From contig CM072879.1 of the NCBI GenBank assembly GCA_036937835.1, positions 13,695,001 through 13,759,000 of the forward strand: a stretch of DNA of 64,000 nt. The letters are read 5' to 3'. Under the pieces are notes generated by a model. It was not told where the DNA came from. It made no database searches and worked only from the letters and a program-made list of their open reading frames with translations. A program made the translations under genes and the position numbers. The stretch is from Pampus argenteus. Taxonomy: Eukaryota > Chordata > Actinopteri > Scombriformes > Stromateidae. Of this stretch, positions 47,998-61,700 are shown in pieces. Each line of letters begins with the position of its first letter. Positions within the stretch are counted from its first letter, which is position 1.

Positions 47998-48542
47998 ATC
48001 AATAGGGATGATGATGTATGTGATCACAGAGGTTTTGTTTTTGGGATATGTTGAATTCACCTCAAAAACAGTTGGAGATGAGGCTCGGTTACAAAAAGCT
48101 TTCCACATAATACTCGTCTGTTTATACTTCAGACAAAACAAGGTGTGACCATAATAAAAAATATAATATAAACATTCAGTAAAATTAAGCACTTTGGATT
48201 GGAAATATATACTTCAGAACATTCATCCATCAACTTGTCCTTCATATTCCCAAAAAACAACACGTTAGTATTTCTAACTGCGAGCCACCACTTCATAGCA
48301 GATGAGAGGAGGAGCCGCTCATCAGGTGACACTATGTAAACAATCATTTAACTTGTTGCTTCACATGACTGCCATGTGATTCCTTCATATGTCGAGTTTG
48401 TTGTTTCGATCCCGTCTCGCTTTTCTCCAGTTGCCAAACATGGATCTTTCCCTCCATTTTCAAACAAGCGGTCTCACAATAGTAACAGAAAAAAATGGGC
48501 TCGAACTCTGAAATGTGTCTTTTTTCCTGCCTGTGAATCCCC

Positions 48543-51500
48543 CTACTCCACCTTCCAGATGGCGATCTTTCCGTCAAGTTTGTCAGCGCCACTGAGGATG
48601 TAGCGATCCTCAGCGGAGCAGAGCGCTGTCACCTTGTCATTGTGGCCATGAAGCTCTTTCAGGACCTGGTGGCGCTCTGTGTCCACTATATAAATCTTCC
48701 CTTTGGTAGAACTGCGGGCTACACCGCCAACCCACACCTAGAGAGATATAACCGAAGGTCAGTTAAAAAACGGACAGATAATGTATTTCGTGTCATTGAC
48801 GCAATTATTATCCATTTGTAGGTCATTTAAAAGCTTACCTGATTTTTCACTTTAATCATGCAGTAACATCCAGTGCAGTCCTGTAGCACCACACGCTGGA
48901 AGGGTTTCATAGTGTCCTTAATATGCCAAATACACACTTCTCCTGAGTCCATGCACACACTCCACAGCTCCTCCCTCTGCCCCGAGAAAAAGGGTCACAA
49001 AAAAGAATAAGTAGAATGTGCTTTTATTTTTTTGAAAATGTACATATATATACATATACAGTTAACTGCAAACTGTGTGTGTATGTGTGTGCGCTACCTC
49101 AGGTAACAGCAGTATAGAGCTAAATGTAGTCATGGATCCTTTTTGTTGTTCTGGCAGATTCAGACGATGTTTCAATGAACCATTCCTCCACACCACCATT
49201 ATGCTGTCCCTGGAGCCTGGAGAGGGAGACTGAGATTACTCCATTTCATCTATGAGTTTCACCACTTTAATGCTCCAGTGAAAGTGTGACACTTACAGCA
49301 CCAGAGCGTTCCGCTACAGCTGCAGACAGACTGCAGGCGATCACAAGAAAGACGAAAGTGCTTTTTCACCTGAGTGGTAGTAATGAAAAATAAAAATCAG
49401 GAGTATAATAAAAGGTTAAATTAAATGTTTAATCCTTGAATGAACCAAAACCGATCAGTTCTCATTCATTTACAACATTTACCATGGTATATATAGCAGC
49501 TGTTTCACATAGTACTTAATGTGAAAAGTTTACACCACAACTAAATGCTTTGAAACTGACCTGGAGTGTCGAGACGTCCCACAGCATGACGGTTCCCTCT
49601 GCGCTGCAGGAGTACGCCACCTTCTGACTGAAAGAGCAAAATACATCAGTAAGTTTCTATGATGTATTTGAACCCTCTACCTGACTTGAACTGCTTGTAC
49701 TGGGAATTACATTATTCAGTATTGTCCAATATTTTATATACAGTATATTATACAATTAATTTCTATATCAGGACTCTTTATTGTGTTCATATAATATATT
49801 GTTGCTATGGTTACCTGCTGTTTAACATAGCTTGTGCAGTGATTCTGAACCGTAATTAAACTGTTGAGGAGTCCTTATGTACAAGTGAAGTGAAGCTACC
49901 TGTATTTGTCTGTGTCAAGCGCCAGTCCGGTGACCTCTGCTCTGTGTTCAGTCAGCTGTCGGTTACACACCATGGCCAACATGCTGATGATGTAGATCAC
50001 CGAGTCCTCAGAGCCCATCCAGACTTGGTCTTTGTCAACTCCCAGCATACAGTTCTGAAAAACAGACAGAGACAGTCAGACACCTCTGGCTGAATACAAT
50101 GCTGCATTTAAAAAACAAATATATATAATATAATAAGAGACATTTAAAGACCTGGGGAATTAGGAAACTGCAGTATTCTGGGGGAAAACGTGTCTTTTTG
50201 CTTGCTTTTCAGTTCTGACTTGTAGTTAAAATGTCAAGTCAATAAAAATACAACAAAGCTAAAAACATATTTCCATCGTTGTCCTCAGATTAGTGGGGGA
50301 TAATAATTGGCAGATTGATTGCCAAACAGAAACAGTTGAGTGCAGAGGTAAATTCATTGTGACTATCTACATCCTCCACTAGGTGGCACGACTGTTCTGA
50401 TAAACTACTGTATTCAGCTGTAAGTCCTGTCAACGCAGTTACATCTCATATCAACACACACACACACACACACACACATTATTTTTTACCAGCTATTAAT
50501 TTAATCAGCCATTGTAATTGAATTTAAGTGTTTGACGTACTCATCTGACGACATGGCACATATGTGAACTATGTGCAAATATTATGGTGTGAAACCAGAG
50601 AAAATATGCAGCCCTTCCCTTTATCTCTCACACACTCACAGATATGTTAACATATTTCATGTGACTGTGACCTACATGCGTGGAGTAGAGGTCAGTGAAT
50701 TAGCACACTCCTTAGAAGTGCCTTAAAACTTTGCACTCATCCCTAACCTCATTTAACCAGAACATTCTCTTCATGTAGCTTCAACTTTCACTTTTCACGT
50801 TTGTACAGCAAATGTTTTGGTTTAAAAGTGGAATGAAAACTATCCCAAAACTGATTGCATGGTTCCCAAAACATGTGCTTGCCAGTCTAAACATAATACG
50901 GCCACTGTTTCGAAAGTAAAGCTGCGGGAGCGAAAAAAAATAAACCAGAGGAAAACAGTTTAATCTGTATCTGATGTCTGTGAATGTGAATTTGCCGTTT
51001 ATCTGCTGATTCTACCCGGCGATGAGAAGCAGGCAAACATCTGGACAATTGTTTTCATTCAATGAAGGAAGAGATTGTCAGTGAGCGTACACCAAAACAT
51101 CAAGTTCATTATGAACAACATTATGAATTTGAACAGCATCGACTATTAGTACTCTTTCTGATATCTTACAGCATATATGAGTGGGTCTTTGTGCAGTGTG
51201 TGTGTGATTTCTTACTAGTCTTGCATTCCCAACATGACAGGTGTGTGTGAGGGACCAGCTGGAGGCATCAAACACCATCACCTTTCCCCCGCTCACAGAC
51301 ACCCATAACTGACCTGAAACACACACACACACACATACAGTATTTATCAGCTATGTTTAAATATCTTATCATAAATTTGTGAACCACAGCTGCCAGTGTT
51401 TACAGCTTCAGAAGACCCAAAACGAAATGAAAACATTAACTGAAACTTAGCTGATGAATTACTATTAAAATCAGTTTTTATATTGTTTGCAAAGATTACA

Positions 51501-51757
51501 TGAAAAGTGAATTTTAAACCACTTTCATAACAACCATCATAACGATTTGAATACATGACGTCTATGTTCAGTAATGACAAACTTCTTGGTTCAAACTTCA
51601 AGCCCCTCATGTTCAAAACTGACTCCACCCAGGCTTCACCTAACGGCCATATTTCCTGTAATGTGTTTAGTTTAGCCACTTTTAGCGCCACTGGTGGGGG
51701 AAAGAAAAAAACAAAAAAAAAACATCCAGTATTTCATAGGACGAGAGAGAGAGAGAG

Positions 51758-51799
<42 letters not shown>

Positions 51800-53335
51800 G
51801 GGACAGTGAGAAATGAGAGGAAAAGACAGGACGTGGACATAGAAACTGAGAGAAATAGAGAGAGGGAGTGGAGAGAAGTGGGAGTGAGCTGGCCATATGC
51901 CAGGAACTTAATTCAGTGACCTATATTCAAACCAGAGGGAGAAACAGAGAAAGACAGAGGCGGGGAGGAAGGACCTGAATGGCCAGATTTGTTCTTTTCA
52001 CCAGCAGAATGTGTATAAGTGCTGGAGGTCAGTCCACCACCAGCCGGGCGTCTAAGTGGCCCCAGACGGTCTGTCCACTGAAGGCCACAGCTTTGTAGTT
52101 TTCTTTTTTCAAGCTGTTCTGGATCAGTCTTCCTGCCACGTAATACGTCCCCAAACAATAAAACCCAAAGGGACACAACTTTTGTGTTCTAACGTGACCA
52201 CAGGATTTTCTTAAAAAGTAACAGATTAAGTCTCTTGGTAAAGTTTTGGGCAACCACAAGCTGCCAGATCAGCTTCAGTCGTCCTTTGAATAGATTTTAC
52301 ACGTCTCTGAACTCTGGATACAATTTTTTTTTCCAAAATATAGTCTCCCATTTGCTGTTTTGATCATGAAGGTAGACAGTTTGGTTGGAAATCTCCCATA
52401 GGCGATGAGTCACATAACTTACATGTTCATAAAACCGTTAAGACCCTCTTCTATCCTGTATGGTCCCCCCCCCCTGCTTATTCATTTGGGTTTTCCCTAA
52501 TTTGTCACCCATCTGTATAAGCTAGTATAAACCACAGTTACGTGTGGATTTCCAGTTCACCATCGACTTATTTTACTCACTTTGGCTACTCACATCATCA
52601 GACTATGACAACACGTGGGTGAAGGAATGTACAGCGTTTTTTTTCACACATTCTCAAAATTATACTGAAGTTACAAACTACATTTACTCCATTTAGTTGC
52701 TTTTTCCCTGTGTCTATACAGTGTTTCCCCTAGAATTTTTTTTCAGGCCTTGAGGTACACACTGAAAAAACCCTAAATAGACAAGGCACACAGAGATGGC
52801 ATATTGGCGTAATCGGCTTCAATAGTGTAGTAAATTTAAATTATCTGTTATTTTGCATGAAGCGTATTGAAAATGAGCTGAGATTTAGTGAAGTGTTAGT
52901 CGTCCCACTGCAGTAAGATCACCTCTAACTCATTCTGTGCTTTCACATCGGTTTCACAGCTGTATATATATGACTCAACAGCCTTTAAGACAGGCTTCCC
53001 TGACAATATTTCACAAAGACTTCCCGGCTGACTTCCTTTTTCAGTCACCAAATACGAGTCAAAGAAGTGTTGAGAAACTTGATGGGCAGCTTTATGACAG
53101 CATCTCTGAAACAGAGCCAGTGATTATGGTGTGTGTGTGTGTGTGTGTGTTTGTCAGTGAGTGTATACATCTGTGATGTTGTGTTCAACAACAAAAATCA
53201 TAAACTCTAGACTGTTTATGTTTGTACCTGGCGTATATAGAAGTACATCCACAGCTTGAGGTGCAGCCAGTTCCAGTGAAGGGTTAATTTTGTGCTTCAG
53301 TGTCTCTGCAGTTGTCTTGGGGACCATCATCGGCA
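48543..53335 (-). CDS. dennd3: dennd3 exons 22-29: C-terminal WD40-type propeller
   Basis: Residues about 959-1275. Repeating blade motifs are visible: GQLWVSVSGGKVMVFDASSW, DKDQVWMGSEDSVIYIISM, AYSCSAEGTVMLWDV, SGTLWCCSRDSIMVVW, ELWSVCMDSGEVCIWHIKD, GGVARSSTKGKIYIVDTE, then ELHGHNDKVTALCSAEDRYI and SGADKLDGKIAIWKVE at the C-terminus. Several blades end in the (V/I)-W signature. In mammals this part is reported to bind actin. The exon 26/27 join completes a Cys codon (T+GC). Confidence 0.93.
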
Positions 53336-55103
53336 CTAGAGACACAAAAGTCACTGTTGAATAGAACTAAATAACCTTTTCCCAGGTGGGGAATGTGCAA
53401 ACATGCAGTAAAAAAAACCACAAAACAGCAATAACATTCCCCACACAATCTCAGACAAGTCATTATGTACTATGTAAAAGATATTGATACTGTGTGTCAG
53501 CTGTATTAGCACTCAAACTCAAAACCAAAACAAAGTGAATTGATGTTGCCCTCTGTGTTGACAAGCGGTATAAGCTTAATAGCACACTAGGTGGCAAACT
53601 GTACAAAAGCTCCAACATCATAATCATCGTCTACCTTCCATCTTGATGCGATCAAAGTGAGCCAGTTTGGAAGCAGCGTAAATGGCCTTACTGCTCTGAA
53701 GGCTGCCCACTACTGCATCCATTAACAAGGCGTTGGTCAGAGCCTGCTGCATGTACTGTGGGTCCTGGAGAGAGATCCATTTACAACATTTACAATAACA
53801 TAACAAATAAAGTTGATATTTATGACTTCTAAAAAGAGAGAGAGGATGGAGTGATATAAAAAAAGGCATCAAAACATAAAGAGTAGAAGTAGACAATCAG
53901 AGAGCAGAGAGAGAAAAACGAAGTGAAGTGAGAGATGAAGAGGTTACAGCTGCATCATCTGGTTTCAAATGTGTATGTTTAGAGCTCATGGAATTTCAAC
54001 CACACCCACAAAGGTCACACAAGTTCACAATGACTGGCACACACACCTAGAAAAGTATGAGTAATGACAGCATGCGATAACCCAGATGATCTTCATTTGT
54101 GACGCATGTATTTCTCTCTCTTCCAATCACCTCTTCCTCTCCCACATACTTTAAATATTTGACACACACCCTTCAGTTACAGCTTTACCTTGTGCTGGTC
54201 AGCCATGTTGCGTCCGGCGCACATCTCTTTGACCATCAGGTTCCAGAGTTCAGTCTCAGTTTTCAGATTAGCCTCGAATGCCTCCTTCCTTCCCCGAACA
54301 CGTAACTTTAGACTGGGGATTCGCAGAAGCAAGAAGGGAGCCGAGGACACCTTCACCTCCTACAGGGAAGGAGATGAAAATAGGACATAGATCACTATTA
54401 CACGGTCAACATGCTTCGATTAATAATAGTCACGAACCTACACATGTATTCTTTGTCCTTCAGGTTGAAGGATAATCACTCGACTCCAAAGGCCGCCTTG
54501 CTGACTACTCTATCGTCATCGTACCTCTAGATCTCTGTACTGTGCCACCTCCACGTATCCCGGTCGTCCGTCGGTGAGCAGGAAAAGCCGCCGCTGAGTC
54601 ATGGCGATCTTCCCCACACCGCGGCTCGTCTTGACGGAGGAGGACAGCTTAAAGACGCACTCGGTGGGCTCGATGTGCTCCAACACAGACACAGGCAAAC
54701 ACACCTTAAAAAATAAAAAAATAAAAAAATCACATACATACAAAGTTCAAGTCAGTTCACGATCACAATCATCACATGCTTGAACCAACAAATGTTTGAA
54801 AAATTAACAAATCAAAATAGTTAATTTTTAATTAATTTCAGTCGACTAATCTATCCAAAAATTAAACCGGACATACAACATATTTTCAATTATGACCATC
54901 TGCCAAACTCAAAATGTTGATTTTCCTCATATATGTGAACATATCTGCAAATCGAAATAACCAGTATATATATTATATTATAGTCGATAATAGATTTGGG
55001 CCATTATATTACAAGTTACCTCTTGTGCTTCAGCCTCAGTTTCCTTCCAGATGGTGTAAAACACTCTAAACAACTCCGGACCAACTTGCTTCTGATGACC
55101 TGC

Positions 55104-55156
<53 letters not shown>

Positions 55157-58100
55157 CAAAATTAGTATAATTTGTTGTGTATTGTTCCAAGTCAGCAGAG
55201 CCAGATGACTCACTGACTAAATAATTTTAATCGACATTTATCCAGAAATGGTTAACTGAGCAATCTTTTTGGAAATTCTCTGCTTCACTCTCTCTCTCTC
55301 TTTCTGACACACACACACACACACACATGCGCACGCACACACCCACTGCCAGCATGCCTTCAGAGTGAACAGTTGGGGGCTGTCGTCTTTACTGTATAAC
55401 AACATTGACTATGAACTGTACACTCCCCTGCACCCAGCCAACATCCCATACAGATACAGCCATCTCTTATCAGTCACTGAGTGTTGTAGTAGTTTGTTAA
55501 CTGTCCAGTGCCTGGTAGGAAATAATGACGATAAGAAATTACAGACACAAAGAGCGCTGGAAGTTTGGGTTATTATAATTTCAAGTGGACCAAAGAGATT
55601 AACAGCAAATTATCTAATTATCTATATGTAGCTCAAAATTAGCATTACATACCAGCTAAAGGCCAACAAATGACCACTGGAGCTCTGGTTCCAACTCTAA
55701 CACCCAACAGCATAACAAACTCAACTTGTTTCCTCAAGAAAGGGTGAGGTAATAATTAACCAAAGGATTAAATGTTTGCCAGGAAAAAAGGAGAAGGAGC
55801 AGGATATTTGTATGCATGAAAAACTTTCCTGGACCATAAACGTCTGTTCAAATCCGGGTCCCTTAACTGTATAATATCTCATTGGTATGGTTCAAGTACA
55901 CACCACACACACACACACTTTAATAAACTACTTACCTACAGTTAGAGCATCAAAAAGTCTATGAATGGTTCCCTGGTCTTTCACGATCCCGGACTCTTGA
56001 ACACATTTCACAAACTCCTCCAGCTGCATGTATTTTTTCGGCAGCTGGAAGCGTTTCACAGCACCTTCCTCGTGTCCGTTGCCGTTCTGCGCACGTTCCC
56101 GCTCCTGGTCCCTCTTGACCCGACTGATGAGCCGTTTGAGTTCTGGACGTCTGTCTGCCTGTGTGAGATTTCAACGATTAAGGTGAAAGTGAAGTCTATG
56201 AATGACTTGTTTTGTCTGACCAAAGCTAATTTTACAATGATTAACAAACCTGAAAAAGTAGCAAATCTCCAAAGTTGAGAAAGTAAAGCAGGAGTGTTGA
56301 AATTTTTAATTTACAAAACAATTAATCAATTATCACAATTTCCATTAATATACAAGTTTCCATAATATACTTAACTTAGAGATAAAGAGAGCACATAGCT
56401 TTTTATTCAGTAAATTAAACTAACACTTATATAATATCATATGTTTTAGTTTTAAAGAAGGAAAATAATATGTTTACCTAAACAGTATATCTGTGGCTTT
56501 AACTAACTAATCCACAGAATGTAAAACAGTTCATTCATGACGGCCTGCCCTACCTGTAAGCGCTCAGCTTCCGGCAGCGAGTCCACCAGCGACTTAACCA
56601 TCTGAGACGGAAAGATGTCCGAGTCGGTTTTATAAAGACTCTGAAAGTCCTCCAGTGCATCGAGACGTCTGTTGGACACAGTGTTTACCAAACCACGCAG
56701 GTAGTGATACCTGGACAGAGACACAGATAGAAGGGGTCAGGTGAAGGGTTCATTTGGTCAATTCATGTCACAACTAAGAGGCAATAAGGATCAGAACATC
56801 TTGCAGAGAAGCAAAATAATCAAAAAAAAATTTAATCTGAGCAAAACACACACAATATCATACTAAACTAGGAATACCAATATACTGTATCAGCACATTT
56901 TGAAAAAAACCTTAAACTTGTGAAATATTTCAAAAGGTTTTGTCAGCTAAAATTGCAAACCAACTTGTACAAAAACACTTATTTCCACTTCCTTTATTTT
57001 TTTTTGTTTGTTTTCTTTGACCTCTCCTCACAGTACCTGGCCAGCAGAGCAGATTCATCAGGTGATGCAGCGTTAATAGCCTTCCCCAGGGAACCAACCA
57101 TGTCAGAATAATAGTTCTGGACGTAATGGTAGGCCAAAGGAGGGGGGAACTCCGGCAGACGGAAAACCTTCACTGGTGTCTGAACAGACTTCAACCCTGG
57201 AAAGAGAATAAATTTGATTTTTTTTTGTTTTGCTTATAAATCAACTCTATATCCCGTCATTGGTACTGACCAATATCAGGAGTCATCTTCCTGAGGGAGG
57301 CTGGCCTGTTGGGGCTGATAGCAGACATGGTGTCACTCGCAGGTTGCTCCAGGTTCGGCAGGCTGGCTCCCAGCCTCTTACTTAGTCTGTTATCAGGGCT
57401 GGTGTAGTTGCTGTAGCCACTCCTGGACAGTTCAGACATGGGAGGACGTCGAGGAGTCTCTGTCAGTGCACGATTCCTGCAGAAAGGAGAATATCGCATG
57501 TTGCGGTTGAGGTCACACTGACAATGTTCAGTTACAGTACAGTTAAAGCAGGTTAAATACAGTACAAATCAATAAAGGCAATATAATTATCATTCAAAGA
57601 GACTTGTATAATAAACCCAGATTTTTTATTTATATAACAAGTTTATAGCTGTGAGGACATTACCCCAGGAAACAAATGTGGAAGAAACACTGACTCATCA
57701 TTAATTGCTGCCTTTGCCGGAATGAACATGTCACTTATTCATATCATGACTGTCTTTGTCATCTGAAGGTTTATGACTTTCTTCCCTTTTAGCACCTCGC
57801 ACCCCGTCTGTTTCTCACTCACTAAACACTTAGAGATCAATTTTATTAAAAGTAAGTGAAAAATATGTTTTGTCTGGTTCAACAAGTATAATAAGTATGT
57901 TTGAGGGAGCAGTGGTGGTTAAAAGAAAAAGTGTCCGTATTAAAGGAACAATTCGACATTCTGAGACATATTTGTATCCAGTTTCTCAGCAAAATTCTGA
58001 TGAGGACATAGATAGCACTCTTATGTTTACATTAAATAAGAAGCTACAACCAGTAGCCTGTTAGCTTAGCTTTCAGGACACAAACCGCCACAGATCTCTG

Positions 58101-58767
58101 ACACAACTGCTGAAATGTTAACATATCTGTGTACTTTATTCATCTGATGGATATGACGTGCACACTACTACGTGCAGTTATGACATCATACCGGTATTAT
58201 ACCTCTGTGCTTGGTTGCGCGTGGTTTGCTCCATGCGGCTGAAGGTGTCCCGTTTCCTGTTCAGCCTGTCTCGCAAGAATGAGTGGAAGATATGAGTGTC
58301 TAATACCTGCGGACGACAACAAAGAGAGACGCGCGGCACTGAATGTCAGAGTTTGCCTGAGTGTGTACAGTATGTCTACCTAGTATATATATATGAATGT
58401 GCGAGCGAAACCTTCTTGTAAAAGGGCTGGTCCGCTGGTTCCCTGGTCCTCAGAAACTCTTCGCTGTTAAAAACTCTGTGTTCATGGTTGAGAAAGTCCT
58501 GGACACCTCTGATAGAGTCAAAACCAAACACAGAGAGAGACGATATTTTTAGTCTCACCCCTACCACTGGCCAAACATGCACACATAAAAAGATCCTACC
58601 TGAAGATGTTGACCACTAGCTCCAGGGCGATGTTTTGTATCTGTGTGTTGAGTCGTCTCTGCCAGTCTCTGCGCTGACATCGCAGGACGTTGGCATCGGT
58701 GCCTGCTCCGAGGTGACACACCTCCAAGTCATAGTGAAGCTGGAGACACTCTGCCCTAAATATACCG

Positions 58768-58799
<32 letters not shown>

Positions 58800-61700
58800 A
58801 CAGTATGTAAGAATTATGTAGTCCAGTATAGCCTTAAATGACTTAATTTAATTAAGTAATATAAACTGTGGTCCTTTTGTAATCTGTGTTATGAGATATT
58901 TAGGAGGTAGATACAAGAAAGGTTCTACTGCAGGTTTCAGTTAAGGCTAAATAATTCCGGTTTGTTAAATGTGGATGTTTCTTAACAGATGTGTATTGGA
59001 TTGTTTTATTTTAGCATTGACTAAAAAATCACCTTGACATAAAGCTCTCAGCTGCAGCCAGAGGGACAGCTGGTAGGTTGAGGGTTTCAGAACACGACGA
59101 CTGAATGATGCCGTCATCAACGTTCACCAGAATTAGGTCCTCGGTCTCCTGCACACAAACACACACACACAGATACATAAACATAATGTAGGTACAATGG
59201 GGACAATTCATTATAACGCAGAGCTAACAGAGCAGGGTTCGGTCAGCTGGACAGAGAGTTACTGTTAAATACTGTATGTGAACGAAGCGTCTGTAAGACA
59301 CTGAATAAAATGTAGCTGCTGTTACGTCAAGCTTTAGAATAATGCAGTGGAGGATAAATACTTATTGTTACACTTAGAAACGCAGCCAGGACCGTTAAGA
59401 AAAGGCTGGTTGAACTTGAACCTTAAGTACACATTTTATTTTAAAACATACTTGTAGCAAATCTCATGATTATGTGGCCAATAGCCTTGTTATCTCTGGC
59501 AAATAACATTATAAGGCAGACATGAAGAAACTATTTATTTATCTAGTAAATCCACCGTTTCTGACAAAAGCCACATCATCATTTCCATCCATAATCAACA
59601 AGATTACAACTCACTGCGGCAACCTCTTCAAAATGACTGATGTGACAGCCCATCAGGAAGGCGGTAGGAGCCATGAGGAAGTCCAGCATTCCTCTAGCCA
59701 GCACCGGAACATATGGCTGCTGCCAGGACAGAGGCTGAAACAGACAGACAACTCGATTCATGGTAGAAACAAAAAAAAACAAGAGGGTTGTTACTATTCA
59801 AAAGACATGACGTTCCTCCTGCACTGACCTGCAGGTACAGCAGGAGACTCTCCGCGACCAGAGTGAGTCTGGCCCAGTCAGCAGAGAAGAAGACCAGCCT
59901 CTGTTCTTGGAGGAGGCAGGACAAGACCTAAAGAGGGCAGGCACTCAAAGGGTTTAGTAAAACTGAACTTTCTTCCCCAAACAAGACTCGATATAAAAGT
60001 GTTCTGCATTACCTGGAGCAGTGCTGTGTGTGAGAAGCAGAGGAAAGGTAGATGCAGGTCGATGTCGATAACGGGGCTGTCCGGATCCTCCCTGGATGGG
60101 AGAACCACCTGGAGAGGACGGAGGCTAAAGGACTAACATAGAGAAATAAAATACATATAAGGTCACACAGAAAGAGTAAGAGTTAGAAAAATAACAGGAG
60201 AAGAAACTGCAGAGTGCTTTCTGACCACGTGCAGCTGACCCGGAGGTGGTAAAGGGACGAGAGACAGCTTGGCTGAAAACTCCTTGATTGTCTCCTCAAA
60301 GTCGGCTTGTCTTGCAGGCCGCAACTGTACCAGGAGACTGAGAGATCGGAGGTGGGAGACAGAGTAGGAGATATACATATGATGTCTGGTTCAACATTTT
60401 ACAAAAGCCAGGTTATCCATCAGCATGGTGTATTTTAAATAAATTATTACCACGACAAGCAGTCTCTTAAGGCATTGTAGTAGGGGAACTTGGAGATGAC
60501 ACAAACAGCAAAGGGTGTATAGAGACGGGTCTTTGATGAATTCCACCTGTGGCCATTCTGGACGACACCTTCCTGACAGGACTGACGGGGCAGACAGCCA
60601 ATGAGGAACAACTGTCTGAATTTGTGAATTGTGAAAACACCACAAGGTGTCATCATAATGTGTGTGTGTGTGTGTGTGTGTGTGTCTGTACCTGCACAGC
60701 TCTGTAGTACTGCACAACAATTCCGTGGGTCCGGTTCCCAAAAAGGTCGGTAAAAACCAGGAAGTGATAACTGTCTTCTCTCTGCTCATTGGCCAACTGA
60801 AGACCACCTGGCCAACGAAAATTATAAAAAATTTCAGGATATGCCACTGGGCAGAGCATGTTATGCCTCGTTCGTGTCATGTGAAAGTTCCTGTAATTAC
60901 CAGTTTCCAACGTTTTAACCTAATTGTTATTGCTTTATTAACAATCCAATGCTGCGATGCACAGAGCCAACAAAGCGTCTTAATACCTACAGAACACTGT
61001 GTTCTTAGAAATAGTGATAGTGGGTGAAGCAGATATGGATGCCGCTGAAAATGGCAATACACAAACATCAATAACATCAGTTACGGTGATATAAAGGATA
61101 ATAACATCCCATTGTGCTGGACGTGGGACCAGAAACATAGCCCATACAAACATGAAAGGAGATCCCAAATATCTAAAATAATGAAAGTTTCGTTTAAAAT
61201 GAGGCTGTCGAGTATTGCTTACATGGAAAATGGAGAAACTGTGACAATGGTGACGACATTATGACATAAGAGGATATGAAGGCAGTGCAAGTCAGTGGCC
61301 ACTACGTGATGTGTAATCTACATTGTGGAGATTAGAAATCAAGACTGTGATCTGGGACTGTAGTTGTTCTGGTGCTACATTGACAAGATTGTGATTCACC
61401 ACAAGGCAAAAGTCAGTCAGGATAACAGACCGGTGTGTTTGTCATACTATATTAATTCAGATTGATACATACATTACTGTTTATCAAAGAGAAAACACTT
61501 TACCAGGGAAACAGAGCTGTGGTAAGGCAATCAGGTCCAGGTCCTTTGGAACGCTGATGTCCTCCGTTGCTGAGGACACTTCAGCACGATGGGCTGTTTC
61601 TCCATTAGACAGCGCGTCTGCAGCATGATCTCGCTTCTTCTGCAAGCACAACAAAAAAACAACAAGTAGCATTTTATTTCTGATTCTGATTTCTGACCCA

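Larger units (their letters stand above)
46511..48542. other. Intergenic sequence and dennd3 3' UTR
   Basis: No further gene is recognised. It includes a (TA)n tract at 47961-47994 and a fragment at about 47140-47205 with GGTTGGGAACCACTGG, a motif recurring in dispersed vertebrate repeats. The 96-codon plus-strand frame at 47858-48148 crosses the (TA)n tract and has no recognisable domain. Confidence 0.6.

Noticed and set aside
47858..48148. 96-codon plus-strand frame opposite the dennd3 3' UTR
   Set aside because: It crosses a (TA)n tract that encodes YIYIYI and has no domain.
60106..60132. Alternative acceptor for dennd3 exon 7 at 60105
   Set aside because: It is in frame but would drop SFSLRPLQ, which aligns with human DENND3. 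Use as a minor 9-residue-shorter form cannot be excluded.
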